This document shows positions 11,956-29,439 of a stretch of DNA of 64,000 bases, one piece after another; the stretch's first letter is position 1, and every line of letters begins with the position of its first letter. A program made the translations under genes and the position numbers. Source of the DNA: Lamellibrachia satsuma (taxonomy: Eukaryota > Annelida > Polychaeta > Sabellida > Siboglinidae); NCBI GenBank assembly GCA_033239005.1, contig BSQZ01000060.1, positions 2,957,501 to 3,021,500 of the forward strand, written 5' to 3'. The notes under the pieces were generated by a model. It was given only the letters and a program-made list of their open reading frames with translations. It ran no database searches and was not told where the DNA came from.

Positions 11956-12234
11956 TATATGTTTTACAGTCACATAAATTTTAATTACTATATTAAGTTA
12001 CCAGTATCGTGTTTGATCAACACATCGAATGCGAATAAACTGTTTACACAAAAGTAAACTGAATAAATTCATATATCAACCACACCTCAACCGCTTCACG
12101 ATAACGATAAGTCAACACGAAGATACGTCAACACTTACTGTAGGCACTGTTTCCTCAGCTGTTCCCAGCGGAACTAAACACCAGTGGCGCTGATACTTCG
12201 GCTAAAGTAATTACCTGTTAGAACGTTATCAGCG

Positions 12235-12483
12235 TCACCTCGCGCACAATCTGACAAGCCGTCTAGGCGACGAAACGTTTCCACAGGCAGACTGCGCGTT
12301 CTCGATTACCGATTCTTCCTTCGGTGGTGATGCTAGGTTATCTGCTGACTTTGGCGTGTTGCTCCGGCAATATAGTTTATGTCCACTCTCTTCGTACGTC
12401 TGCTGTGCTTTCTCTACAGACAAGTCAGCTCGTGTCCTATACTTTATGACAAACGCGTTGTGCACGTTAAAATTCGCGCACAT
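12235..12483 (-). other. Candidate coding exon, unidentified
   Basis: An 82-residue frame on the - strand with protein-like composition in a CpG-richer patch. It lies upstream, on the same strand, of the open frame at 9.8-10.6 kb, with the (TA)n tract between them. The two could be exons of one gene, but that is inference only, and I recognise no domain. Confidence 0.25.
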
Positions 12484-13135
12484 TGGCAGTGTAGCAGTCG
12501 TCTACATCTACAGCGAATAAGCCCGCCAATAGTCGCTGCAAGAGATCGTCTCGCCACCGGCTATTTTGCAACGATTACTACCCGGTCAACGAGCAGCCTA
12601 GGCGCCGGCGCTTCGTCTGGAAGGCTAGCGTCGATGTTTATGTCGATCGGCTCAGCTGGTCATTTGGCAGAGGAGCCGACGTTTGTTCCTCGGAGACACC
12701 CTGACGTCAGATCGTCACCCCGGAGCACAGCAGGAAACGTGTATGTCGTCGCCTCAGCCGTCAATTCCGGCGGTAACCTTCAGAGAATACGGCGTCACAA
12801 CCGCTCGACTTCAACAACGGCAACGTCGAGTGCTGCTTCGTCAGAAGACTGCCTTATTACTGTCCACTACCCGTTCAATGACAATAAAAAAACGCTTGCT
12901 TGCGGCGGTTGCTTTCTGCATCGACTCCAGGTGCGGTAACAAAAAACGGAAATCGATTTATCCGATGTAGCTTCACCGGTTGCGCGATTCGCCGAGCTGT
13001 CGGGACAGCGAGTTCTGCCGGATGACGAAGTAACATGACAGGATATTGTCAAACGTTTGTGCAGCCGTGCCCTCGAGGATAGAACGTTATCAATTATGTC
13101 ATTAGACGGAATGTTAAAAATTGCCTATGCCGCAA
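12484..13135. other. CpG-rich, coding-like segment, unidentified
   Basis: This stretch is distinctly richer in CpG than its surroundings. Open frames on the + strand (for example 12,379-12,939 and 12,683-12,970) overlap. Around 12,940-13,135 a + frame reads DVASPVARFAELSGQRVLP and, after a TGA, IVKRLCSRALEDRTLSIMS. The pattern suggests a decayed coding sequence or a CpG island. I cannot name it. Confidence 0.3.
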
Positions 13136-13402
13136 GGGATAGTCTATTCGTGGTAAACGCTAGGCATTATCTGGTTATTCGTGTTAGGACAATTCGTCTT
13201 TTTGATTCCTGCTATGATAATCTCAAAATGGTATTTCTTGTCATATTTGTTATTTGTTGCAGCTACTTTCTCTATCATTCTTGCTCAGTCGCTTGTGTAT
13301 TCTGTTTTCAGTAAATTAGCATCTGACATAGCCTTCTATTATAAAACAATGTTGCAAGCTTCTGAAAAGTAAGCTTATCAAGTAGTAACGTATATGCAAT
13401 AC
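13136..13402. other. No gene recognised
   Basis: Short hydrophobic frames in T-rich DNA; no support for a gene. Confidence 0.4.
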
Positions 13403-13408
13403 AGTGTG

Positions 13409-13440
<32 letters not shown>

Positions 13441-13480
13441 GGTGGGTGGGTGGGTGGGTGGATGCGTGCGTGCATTTATG
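13403..13480. repeat. (GCGT)n-(GGGT)n microsatellite
   Basis: GCGT units change to GGGT units at about 13,440, then return to GCGT. The same compound order recurs at 15,005-15,190. Confidence 0.95.
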
Positions 13481-14562
13481 TGTGTGTGCGTGCTTGATCA
13501 CGAGCGTACATGCAAGCACGCGTACATGCATGCGTTCATACATGCATGCATTTGTATTGTATATCGTTTGAAATTATTGCATATTGCATGCGTATTTGTT
13601 AGCATGTGGAAACTTCATGTGGAAACTTCATGTGGAAACTTCATGTGCAAAGGTAAGACTGAAGATCATTGCAAGAAAGACGAAGTTTACAACGACCATT
13701 ATAAATGTCACGGTCACCAATAAAGTCAATTACTTCAATTACCATGATGCAGACGCAAGCGGACCTATTCCTGGCATTGAGCTGCTTTAAAACTCCACAA
13801 TCGACTGATTTAGCCTACTAAAAATCCGGTTCGTTGATGTACAAATGTGTAGCGTGTGAATAGTTTATGTAACATCCGCATTCGATTTAATAAAACAAAT
13901 GCCAGGTTTTGTTCAAATCATCGAGATAATTGATTTTAGTCGTTAGATCTGATAAGGTGCGGGTCAATACCGATCACGGGTGTGACTTCCATCCTCTCGC
14001 CGATCACAAGACAAAGTTACGGAATTTCCCCAAGGGTGAAATTCGTGAGTGTTCAGCGTTTCTTTGTTCACTTCACCAAGTAATGTAATAATTTAAAAGT
14101 TGCACAGCCGAGTTAGTTGGAAGTTGAAGAAAACACCGAAAAAACAATTTGATGAGTGTTAATAGATAATGATAAAGGGTGTCTAGGCTGTTCTCTGTCA
14201 GCTCGTTATGATTAGCACAAAACATTATGGTGGAATTATTACAGTTATTACAGTATAAGCCTGAGACATACCTGTCAATTCTCATGCATAAGTCGTGAGA
14301 CTCACGGTGTTGCATTAAATGTCTCCCTGCAATGATCTGAAATCTCACGCATATTTTCATAATCTTTAACAATGGAAATTATGAAACAAAATGTCGCCTT
14401 TTGGCGAGAATGAGACACAGGGTCAACTTGTGTGCATCACAAGCGAAGACTACATTTAATTTTACCGGTAATATTCGCCTTTTACCGAATAATGTGTGAA
14501 ACGCGGTCAGTAATTAGGCAATCAACATAAATAAATGAGATTACCTGTTGGAAAGCAGTATG
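13481..14562. other. No gene recognised; small repeats
   Basis: A 13-bp unit (ATGTGGAAACTTC) is repeated about three times at 13,613-13,650. At 14,373-14,525 a diverged dispersed repeat shares words with 22,165-22,253 (GAGAATGAGACA, ACGCGGTCAGT). No gene is supported. Confidence 0.5.
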
Positions 14563-14635
14563 ATCAGGTGTTCATTGTGTGTGCGTGCATGTATAAACAA
14601 GTGCGCGCGTGTGTGCACGTGTGTATATACACACG

Positions 14636-14700
<65 letters not shown>

Positions 14701-14701
14701 G

Positions 14702-14753
<52 letters not shown>

Positions 14754-14767
14754 CATTTATGCATGCG

Positions 14768-14825
<58 letters not shown>

Positions 14826-14895
14826 CATACATACACACATGCACACACTCGCACGCACGCACGCACGCACGCACGCACGTACATACGTACACATG
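14563..14895. repeat. Compound microsatellite (GT/CA)n, (TA)n, (GCAC)n
   Basis: Two long TA blocks (about 14,656-14,750 and 14,770-14,822) are flanked by CA/GT and GCAC units. The frames across it are artefacts. Confidence 0.97.
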
Positions 14896-15004
14896 CATAT
14901 ATATTTCAAATGCTGTAAAAGTTTAACACAGTTGTTTTTCATTAAACTTAACATCTTTAGCCCATGTGCATAGTTATTTGAGGACATATTTTTTCTGAAC
15001 ACTA

Positions 15005-15196
<192 letters not shown>

Positions 15197-16202
15197 CAAA
15201 TTAACTGTTGACATAAACGTAATAATTTTACAAGATCGCAGTTGAGTTTTGTGTTTATCATTATTATCTCCTTCTGATCAAATGTTATTTTAGTAATCGT
15301 AAATAGGATATTATATATACATATTTCAATGTTCAAGTATATTAGTCCTGGGGCTGTTCTCTAAATTTGGGATTTCGTTGCACCACCTGTCATATGTCAT
15401 TTCCCGCCATTTTCTCGATTTAGGGGGTAGGGTTACATATACAGCGATATCTTCATTCATATTGCATATATCTCGGCAATTTTGTTTAATGATGGTACAT
15501 GGATATGGGAATATACTGATATGAAACTATCTGGTATATATACTATGGATGTGAGTCGGTAACAAACGAAAGCACTAAGGATATATATTTTACTGAAAAA
15601 AGTGAGTAATTGTTGCACAAAATGACCGAACGTATCATATTTATAACTGAAAGTGAAACATTTCGAGATACAGTGCTGTTGTACATTCACTTATGAATTG
15701 ATAACAAGATTCACTAAATTATTTTATCTATGGCATATTTTTTGATTGAATTTCCAGCTATATCTGAGAATTTTTTTCAACCACTCATAATAAATGTCGT
15801 TTTTTCTAACAGAACGGACACCTACAAATTTGGTTAATGTTTGGAAATTATTAGTTTATAGTTCAATTAAAAAGAACATATCAAGAAACCAGCCAACTCT
15901 TGTTTTAAGGCTCTATTGGAAATCAGCCCCAGGACTATGTGGTGTAAAAAGTTTTAGTTAAAAAGGTTTAAGTACTTTAACAAATGCTAATTTACTGACT
16001 GGTGTACTGCGTGTATGTGTGTGTGTGTGAAATATAATTTCATGCACAACTTACGATTCATAGTCGTAGAATATCTCCTGATGTGCTTTCGAATGATAAA
16101 TAGCAAGGCTTGGCCATAAATCGAAGAGCTATGAGGACCTACAAAAACAAACAATACCATAATATTTAATATTTTACTTCAGATTCAAATATATATTTTC
16201 TG
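15197..16202. other. No gene recognised
   Basis: AT-rich DNA without a supported gene or recognised repeat. Confidence 0.55.
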
Positions 16203-16291
16203 TGGAATGTTGCACACATACACACAAGTGCACACATACACACAAGTGCACACATACACACAAGTGCACACATACACACAAGTGCACACAT
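16203..16291. repeat. 20-bp tandem repeat, about 4 copies
   Basis: The unit ACACATACACACAAGTGC plus two bases repeats with a 20-base period inside a CA-rich tract. Confidence 0.95.
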
Positions 16292-16863
16292 TTACATGCA
16301 TTAATTTTTGTCTGTGTTGAATGATGTAACTTAACAAGGCGTACATAATTGTTTTCACAAATAATATAACAATTATCTTTCTCATTAAAATTGAAATACA
16401 ATTTTGGAAGTAATTAAATAATAAAAAATGCATGCTAACTTGTTTATACATGTGTTTCCAATTACATAATAAGCAAAAATTAATAGACATTTCTGTTTTT
16501 GCTATGTACAATATTGGCATAGTCAGTAGGCAGCGGCAGTGTTGACAGCTGCTGGGGTAATTGGGGGTAAAGCTATGTTACATGCGTTTAACTTGCCCCA
16601 GTTAATTATATTAATGATGTCGCCCCAAACAGTTACACACCGACTTCGACATGTTAGTAAACCACAGTTACATATTATGGAAATGTTGCGGAACCCGGAC
16701 ATGTTTTGCCTCGTAGACCGCCGTGCCAGACACACATGAAACCATGAACTCCGATCGTTTCCCTCAGCAACCAACACTTCGAGGTACTCTCTACGTTTCC
16801 AGGTAGCGCCGTCTATACTTATTCGTTTTGCCCGTCGAACAGCGCGCCTCTTCAGTAAGAGAC
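16292..16863. other. No gene recognised
   Basis: Contains overlapping frames of 66 and 84 codons at about 16,520-16,780 that I cannot assign. It ends at the 5' truncation point of the CR1-like element. Confidence 0.45.
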
Positions 16864-17961
16864 GTGGGATCGCCAGTAGATATTATCTACTTAGATTTTC
16901 AGAAAGCTTTTGACAAAGTGCCACATCAAAGATTGCTACTTAAATTAAAAGCCCATGGTATCGGGGATAGCATAACTGACTGGATAGAACAATGGCTGAA
17001 AGACAGAAGACAACGAGTTGTAGTAGATGGAGAAGTTTCAAACTGGAAATCGGTTTTGAGTGGGGTACCTCAAGGATCAGTATTAGGACCTATATTATTC
17101 TTAATTTATATCAATGACTTGGACGTCAGTATAACAAGTAACGTACTGAAATTTGCGGATGACACAAAACTGTTTAGAAAGGTTAATACTGATGGTGATA
17201 AACAACATTTACAAAACGATCTAGACAGATTAGTGAAATGGTCTGAGAAATGGCAGATGCTGTTCAATTTTGGGAAATGTAAATGCCTACATACAGGACA
17301 TGGGAACTTGAATGTAAACTATAAAATGGGAGATACTGTTCTGGGTACTACTGTAAAAGAAAAGGACTTAGGAGTTACAATAAGCGCTGATATGAAAGTT
17401 TCAGAGCAGTGTGGTATTGCAGCTTCAAAGGGTAATCAAATTCTTGGATTGATTAGAAGAAACATAACATACATGGGAAAAAAGTTAATTATACCTCTTT
17501 ATAAAGCAATAGTTAGACCTCATTTAGAATACTGTATACAAGCATGGAGACTATATCGTAAGAAGGATATAGATACGCTTGAACGCATACAAAGGAGAGC
17601 AACTAAAATGATTCCAGAACTTAGAGACCTTATTTATGAAGAACGCCTGAAAGAATGTGGTTTACCAACTCTAGAGACAAGGAGGTTAAGAGGAGATCAG
17701 ACTGAAGTTTTTAAGATATTGAATGGGTATGAAAATATTGATAGAAATATGTTTTTCTCACTCAAGAAGGATAGCAGAACTAGAGGACATGAGGTAAAAT
17801 TAGTAAAGGATCAATGTAGATTGGACATCAGGAAGCACTCGTTCTCACAGAGGACAATAAATGAATGGAACAAATTGTCTACAGATTGTGTAACTGCTAG
17901 CAGCGTGAATATGTTTAAAAACAAGGTTGACACATATATCAGGAGGGCGGGTTATAAGTAG
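16864..17961 (+). CDS. Reverse transcriptase, C-terminal part (CR1-like), open but 5'-truncated
   Basis: An open frame of about 366 codons within the element encodes the RT palm: YLDFQKAFDKVPHQR (first catalytic Asp), [13 protein letters not shown], and FADD at about 17,152-17,163. The thumb and the C-terminal domain ending NMFKNKVDTYIRRAGYK follow. The endonuclease and RT fingers are missing, so it cannot work alone. The open frame also runs upstream to 16,828 through non-element DNA, so no natural start codon is present. It acts, when full length, in target-primed reverse transcription of its own RNA. Confidence 0.9.
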   Translation: MGSPVDIIYLDFQKAFDKVPHQRLLLKLKAHGIGDSITDWIEQWLKDRRQRVVVDGEVSNWKSVLSGVPQGSVLGPILFLIYINDLDVSITSNVLKFADDTKLFRKVNTDGDKQHLQNDLDRLVKWSEKWQMLFNFGKCKCLHTGHGNLNVNYKMGDTVLGTTVKEKDLGVTISADMKVSEQCGIAASKGNQILGLIRRNITYMGKKLIIPLYKAIVRPHLEYCIQAWRLYRKKDIDTLERIQRRATKMIPELRDLIYEERLKECGLPTLETRRLRGDQTEVFKILNGYENIDRNMFFSLKKDSRTRGHEVKLVKDQCRLDIRKHSFSQRTINEWNKLSTDCVTASSVNMFKNKVDTYIRRAGYK

Positions 17962-18058
17962 GTGAACATTGTTGGACTCTCGATAAGCCAATGGCTTCCT
18001 TGTCCACTTGCCATCTGGGCCTTTGGCTTGGATGGCAAATCTTGTTAAATCTTGTTAA
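16864..18058 (+). mobile_element. CR1-like non-LTR retrotransposon, young 5'-truncated copy
   Basis: The copy starts inside the reverse transcriptase, just before the first catalytic aspartate region, and keeps the complete C-terminus, 3' UTR (GGACTCTCGATAAGCCAAT block) and tail of AAATCTTGTT units. The coding part is intact. It is nearly identical to the shorter copy at 30,648-31,029, so the family was recently active. The insertion interrupts unrelated DNA at about 16,864. Confidence 0.93.
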
Positions 18059-18558
18059 GATGGAACGATTTTCCATAGGCATACGTGGACATGTTATGAT
18101 GTGTGATGTTTTTCGCAGAAAAATCTAAAACAGGTGATCAAACATCAATGAGTAGGAGACCACGAACAAGATTCAAAACAGCTGCGATAAAGACGCATAA
18201 AGAATGAGAATTACATCGAACTGTCCCACAGAAGGAACGCTCGTTTCTTACATGGTGCCTATTTACTACTGGAGACTCATTTCCCACTGCTTCGATTTGT
18301 GGAAGTGCAGGGGAATCGTCATTTTAGAGAGGTATGAAGGATATGACCGTGAAACAAACACTTCGAAATGATGTCAAATAGTCTGATGGCCATCAAGTGA
18401 GTTCACATACTTGTTGATGAAGTTACTGATATATCTGTGTGCTCACAAATTGTTATATTTATACAGTACGATGATACAACGGCACTCGTATTAATGGACC
18501 TATTTATTTCTGAAACCTACTTCAAACATTAGTGAGAACCCTGTGAATTGTGAACGAA
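18059..18558. other. No gene recognised
   Basis: Unique-looking DNA between two CR1-like copies that point towards each other. Confidence 0.5.
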
Positions 18559-22860
<4,302 letters not shown>

Positions 22861-22918
22861 CCCTCCTCATTTAGACTTTTCTAGCTCGTCTCATTTCACA
22901 CTCATAAAATCAAGCTTA

Positions 22919-23361
22919 CCTAGTATCCACTACGACATGCTAGCTCTAGTATCCACTATGACATGCTAGCTCTAGTATCCACTACGACATGCTAGCTCTA
23001 GTATCCACTACGACATGCTAGCTCTAGTATCCACTACGACATGCTAGCTCTAGTATCCACTACGGCATGCTAGCTCTAGTATCCACTACGACATGCTAGC
23101 TCTAGTATCCACTACGGCATGCTAGCTCTAGTATCCACTACGACATGCTAGCTCTAGTATCCACTACGGCATGCTAGCTCTAGTATCCACTACGACATGC
23201 TAGCTCTAGTATCCACTACGGCATGCTAGCTCTAGTATCCACTACGGCATGCTAGCTCTAGTATCCACTACGGCATGCTAGCTCTAGTATCCACTACGGC
23301 ATGCTAGCTCTAGTATCCACTACGGCATGCTAGCTCTAGTATCCACTACGACATGCTAGCT
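22919..23361. repeat. 26-bp minisatellite, about 17 copies
   Basis: TAGTATCCACTACGACATGC recurs every 26 bases; a G/A variant (CGGCATGC versus CGACATGC) splits the units into two types. The flanking sequence resembles 33,541-33,640 in intron 1 of galaxin-like gene 2, where only one degenerate unit is present. Confidence 0.97.
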
Positions 23362-23397
23362 CGTTTGTGCAAAGTTGTTATTTATTTATTTTTTCAC

Positions 23398-23499
23398 ACA
23401 CACACACACACGCACACACGCACACACGCACACACGCACACACGCACACACGCACACACGCACAGACGCACGCACGCACGCACACACGCACACACACAA
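23398..23499. repeat. (CA)n/(CACG)n microsatellite
   Basis: Alternating ACAC and ACGC units. The His/Thr-rich frames across it are artefacts. Confidence 0.97.
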
Positions 23500-24135
23500 A
23501 TGCAGCCTTCATATACACACTAACCTGCAATTTAAGTCATTTGCCATTTTACGGAAAGTCGTGTTTTGTTAGACCATTGAAAGTGCCCTTTGTGTGTCCT
23601 CAGCACCAGTGGACGTTCACTGGTATTTGTTTTAAGGTTTCTTGGCAATATGTGTAACACGTATCTGGCTTTGTCTTGTCTCTTCGCTGTTGGGTACTTT
23701 TTCGTCATATGCATATGTTGTTCTGTACTGTGCCAACAGTGCCTAAGTGAATTGATTTGTTGTGACAATTTGTGCAATGTATTGAACCTAGCATTACAGT
23801 GTCTTTCATAAATTTGGGAAACCGATTCCGCGTTCCATCATTGCATGTTTTATAACTATGGAAACGAAACAAAATTAAATCGAACGTTCTTGATCCCCAT
23901 CTAAATTAAGGCTTAACTGAGACCATTGCAAGCGCACAACAAAACAACGTATTCGCAAATGCACATTTGAAAGAGACCATAACATTTGAGGTGTATACTG
24001 CGACTATACACGTTCGGGTAAGTTCAGTTAGTGTTAGCACGCGCTCAAAGTGAGGTAAACATGTAGCTGTGAGTGGAGTGTCGCGGCATGGTAGGGAAAG
24101 GTTGTTTGAAAAGTTTGTTGTATAAAAAGTTGCTG
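23500..24135 (+). other. Duplicated upstream region of galaxin-like gene 1
   Basis: 23,760-23,860 aligns with 32,660-32,740 upstream of gene 2 (shared words GTGCAATGTATT, TTACAGTGTCTTTCA, GGGAAACCGAT). No coding sequence is seen. It is part of the segmental duplication. Confidence 0.65.
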
Positions 24136-24207
24136 TATAAAAGTTGGGGGCGGTCCCGACGAGTCATATTGTTTGCAACACTCCTGACTAGCGCAGCTAC
24201 TTCTCGT
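24136..24207 (+). promoter_or_regulatory. TATA-like box and 5' exon of galaxin-like gene 1
   Basis: TATAAAA at 24,136-24,142 is followed about 65 bases later by a consensus splice donor, GTAAGT at 24,208. The exon sequence ending GCTACTTCTCGT aligns with the homologous 5' exon of gene 2, which ends CAACTACTTCTCAT before GTAAGT. The exon contains no start codon in frame with the signal-peptide exon, so it is most likely untranslated. The exact transcription start is inferred. Confidence 0.6.
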
Positions 24208-24322
24208 GTAAGTATAGATATGTATTCACATCAGTTTAACCCTAATATGCTTTTTGAAATAATTGTTCTAGTATTATTCTAAACTGTATATCCTTCTATA
24301 TATTTGGTATTCCTGGTATATA

Positions 24323-24327
<5 letters not shown>

Positions 24328-24409
<82 letters not shown>
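24328..24409. repeat. (TA)n microsatellite
   Basis: Pure TA tract in intron 1 of galaxin-like gene 1. Confidence 0.98.
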
Positions 24410-24411
<2 letters not shown>

Positions 24412-24999
24412 CATTTACTGTATAAAAGGTCACTATAGGTATGAGTTATTAATATATTTCAGGCTCAAAATCAAAACTTACATTATTGGAATTTGGGGTA
24501 TTTCTGTCGTAAGTATGCAATAAATATATACTGCATTATATTTTCAGTAGAAACTTCAATGTATTACTGTTAAACACCATAGCACATATCTAAGGCATTG
24601 GAAAATGCATAAAACGTCAAATTTACAAAGATCATATTTAATTTTTTACGGTTTGTAAAATACAGCCTGGGGTATAAAATGACCACAAGTTGCCATTAAT
24701 ACTTCTTCTCTTCTTCTTCTTCTTGTTCTTATTCGTTGTTGGTTCGCGATCCGTCAGTGCCGCACGTGTCACTGTAAGCGGGGTAGAAATGTCGCCGATG
24801 GTTTTCACTAAAAGTATAAATTCTAATTATAACTCGTTTTTCCCATAAAAATAATGTGAGTACAAATGTACGTGCGTGCGTTCGTTCTTGCGTGTGTGTA
24901 CGCGCGCGGATTCCGCCGTCTATACGCACACACGCACTCGCACACACAAGAACCATTTATATTCACCTAATTACACCGTGTAAACAGGCGAAGTATATA

Positions 25000-25001
25000 C
25001 A

Positions 25002-25083
<82 letters not shown>

Positions 25084-25090
25084 GTATATG

Positions 25091-25117
<27 letters not shown>
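25000..25117. repeat. (TA)n microsatellite
   Basis: TA tract with TACG/TATG interruptions near its end, in intron 1 of gene 1. Confidence 0.98.
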
Positions 25118-25121
<4 letters not shown>

Positions 25122-25169
25122 CTCTTTATTCCAAATTGCATTTAAATTTTCGGTGATCCCTCGTTCTGA

Positions 25170-25284
25170 TAATGACTTTTGCGCGTCTCCGTTCACGATT
25201 ATGCTTAATGATTATGTTTTGTTGAGCCTTTGAGCTCAGGTTCCTGAGGATATAGGCGCTATAGAAATGTAATATTATTATATA
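25170..25284 (+). mobile_element. L2-like retrotransposon, 3' tail
   Basis: It matches the reverse complement of 5,440-5,545. Both share GTTCACGATTATGCTTAATG and GAGCTCAGGTTCCTGA, followed by GGCGCTATAGAAATGTAA and an (ATT)n-like tail. It is a short 5'-truncated insertion in the opposite orientation to the 5.4-7.8 kb copy. Confidence 0.8.
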
Positions 25285-25362
25285 TTTCGCCGCCTGTTTA
25301 CGCGGAGTAGATAGGTGAATAAAAATAGTTGTTGTGTGTGCATGTCAGTTTATATATAGACT

Positions 25363-26505
25363 CAGGCTTGTTAACAAATGCAAATGCATTTGAATGCACA
25401 TTTGAATTTGGAGCATTTGATTGCGCATTCAAATGCCTCCATAAAATTGTAAATGCATTTGCATTTGAATGCGTACCTTAGACATTTGCATTTGAATGCG
25501 ACCCACAAACATTTGATTTGTCAAATGCACAACCAAATGCGCAATCAAATGCATGCGTAATTCTTTGAATAATTATTATTGTTAGATTCACTTTCACAAG
25601 TTCACAACACGTCATTGGGAAAACTGCTCTGTAGTGAGCAGTACCCTCAGCATATTGTGAAATCATTGTCTGACTTGTAAATCCACTTTCACTACGTGCT
25701 CTTTAAAAAAGTGCTCTGTAGGTCAACTGGTCAATACCTGGGCTGCTATTCATACAACATGAAAAGACCAACTATACGTTGATGGCTTCAGAGATTACCT
25801 TTCATTGAAAGAAATCAAACAATGCAGACAAATGACTCCCTTGTGTTGTGTTAGCACTGTTGGGGTGGGTTGGGGTGGCAGCTCAATGAGGGAGTTAACA
25901 TTAGTAATGCCAGCCCTAAACATTTACAGTCAGAGAGGGTGATTATTGGTAGCTGTAATTATCCACCAGGTTATCTTCCCAGTGACCCCACCAGTGAACA
26001 GTCTATTGTCTTGGGTTCCCCTTCCATTCTGGCCTACCTGAAGGATTAGCCTTTCATTCCCTGCCATAATTCGCAGTAAACTATCAACTGTCTATTCCTC
26101 CCTCCCTTTCCCACCACCTCTGCAGGCCTGGAACTGTGTCACTCAGTGTATGACTCTACAGACATATTCATGTAGTGGGACTGGTATGTAGTGGTACTTA
26201 GTGGCTCCAATAATGTACTACTGTGTTTATTAAATGTATATATAAATAATGTGTTTGTATGCATTAGGTTATTTTTTCTCCAAATAAAACAAAATGTTAA
26301 TATAAAGCCAAAACATTTGAAATTAATTCAAATGCATTTGCAAATGTGTAACCAAAACATTTGCATTTGTATGCGACCCCAAAACATTTGCAGTTGCCTG
26401 CGTTCCTGGAAAATGGCATTTGTATTCGAATTTGCATTTGAATCAAGTGAATCATTTGCATTTGCATTCAAATGCGTTGACATGCATTTGTTAAAAAGCC
26501 TGAAT
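25363..26505. mobile_element. Non-autonomous DNA transposon with 8-bp target duplication (hAT-like)
   Basis: The element is bounded by exact 8-bp direct repeats TATAGACT (25,355-25,362 and 26,506-26,513). Inverted termini are CAGGCTTGTTAACAAATG on the left and CATTTGTTAAAAAGCCTG on the right. About 200 bases inside each end are dense in AAATGCATTTG-type words in both orientations, like subterminal transposase-binding sites. The central part has no transposase frame. An 8-bp duplication and CAG-type ends are typical of hAT elements. Three extra bases (AAT) at the right end are unexplained. It lies in intron 1 of galaxin-like gene 1 and is absent from gene 2. Confidence 0.8.
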
Positions 26506-26775
26506 TATAGACTGCGGAATCTGTACCCGTGTGTGGATAATTTGTGGTGTGTTACTATGGCATCAGTGCGCGGACGTTTTGTAGTGTTTATTTATTTCTT
26601 TATATATTTCTTTTCTTCGCAGACACTACTCGCCACGACAGTGGCGCCACTCAGCATATCACCACTGCCACAACTTGATTATAAATTCAAAATGGACAGT
26701 AACGGAGTGATAGGAACCAATGGTTGGCTTCGAAACGTCATTGTTGTGTAAAACTTGTTACGGCAAATAAGTTAT

Positions 26776-27040
26776 TCCAGTGCACAGTTTGTGCATATAT
26801 AGTGCACAGTTTGTGCACTGACTGGAGTAACATATATACTGCACAGTTTGTGCACTGGAGTAACATATATAGTGCACAGTGTGTGCACTGGAGTAACATA
26901 TATAGTGCACAGTGTGTGCACTGGAGTAACATATATACTGCACAGTTTGTGCATTGGAGTAACATATATAGTGCACAGTGTGTGCACTGGAGTAACATAT
27001 ATAGTACACAGTTTGTGCACTGGAATAACGTACTTCGTTT
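26776..27040. repeat. 33-bp minisatellite, about 8 copies
   Basis: CTGGAGTAAC recurs at 26,822, 26,855, 26,888 and 26,921, an exact 33-base period (11 codons), so all frames stay open as repeats. Each unit holds a near-palindrome, GTGCACAGTTTGTGCAC. It lies in intron 1 of gene 1. Confidence 0.97.
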
Positions 27041-27514
27041 GTTTCTAGGCATATTTTCAATCCAAACACCATTTGCAATTATATTCAATTGATACTGAGA
27101 AATGTCTTTACAAAGATAGGAGTTTTCCAAATGAAATAAAGATGTGCAGAATCTGCACTTCAAATGTAAGTTGTGGCAGTCACTGTGGTGAAATGATTAG
27201 TGGCTCCACTGGTGGGGAGTTTGCGCAAACACCAGCCTCTGATTGCTGTGTAACTAATCCAAACTTACAACTTCCTGATATAGTTAGTTTCTAAGTCAGA
27301 AATAAATCCCCGAAAACATATTCACTTGGAGTAGATATGCATTGTACGTTTTTTGTTGATAGAAAGTTGATAGATATGAATGCATAATAATAAATTAATT
27401 TCAAATGAAACTGTTCCATGCGCCTTTTAATTACGTCAACTAATCTCTTCTGTTAAAACGATGCGCTATTTTATCTAGTAAACTGTGCGTTGTCAGGGAA
27501 TTATATCCTTGATT

Positions 27515-27622
27515 GATTAGTCAGTCCAACATGACAAAAGTAGATAATTATGTGATAGTAATTCAGACTACTTTTACGATTTTTACCCCGATATAAAGAT
27601 AAAAACATTTGCTTGTTTGCAG
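27515..27622 (+). other. Conserved intronic block upstream of the signal-peptide exon (copy 1)
   Basis: The ~100 bases before the acceptor (words AAAAGTAGATAAT and GTAATTCAGACT) are shared with 33,830-33,920 and 38,595-38,682 ahead of the equivalent exons of genes 2 and 3. It includes the acceptor tract TTTGCTTGTTTGCAG. Confidence 0.75.
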
Positions 27623-27623
27623 C

Positions 27624-29008
<1,385 letters not shown>

Positions 29009-29340
29009 TTCACATATGTTAATCGTAATGCTTATGTGTATTATAAAGTCTAACCAGAACTTAATTCTGTTTTATCATTGGATGGTTAATAACTTCCGAA
29101 AAAGTTTACTTGCTATTAGTTCAAAGGTTCGGATCCAGAGAAACTTTGGCCGATGCGCCATCTTTCGCTTATGTCGTATGTTTTAATATCAACATAAATA
29201 TGGTAGATGCCCATGCATTGGTGCAAACGGGTATGGATCCGAGCCTGTCTCACGATACTGTTTCTGAAGACGACACCTACGGTTATATAGCAGTGTGTGT
29301 TCAACACAAAATATATAACATATATGTAGAGTGTATGTGA

Positions 29341-29346
29341 AATAAA
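29341..29346 (+). promoter_or_regulatory. Polyadenylation signal of galaxin-like gene 1
   Basis: AATAAA lies about 330 bases after the stop codon in a context (TATGTGAAATAAATCATG) shared with gene 2 at 36,752. Confidence 0.65.
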
Positions 29347-29439
29347 TCATGACAATCTACAAAGCCATATTTGAATTGTAGCAGAATGAGTTGAATAAAA
29401 GTAAATTATAAAACGTTTGTCGATCTCTATTTTGTAACT

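Noticed and set aside
22919..23361. Possible CRISPR-like array
   Set aside because: Direct 26-bp tandem units without spacers, in eukaryotic DNA; it is a minisatellite. The same holds for the 71-, 55-, 35- and 33-bp arrays.
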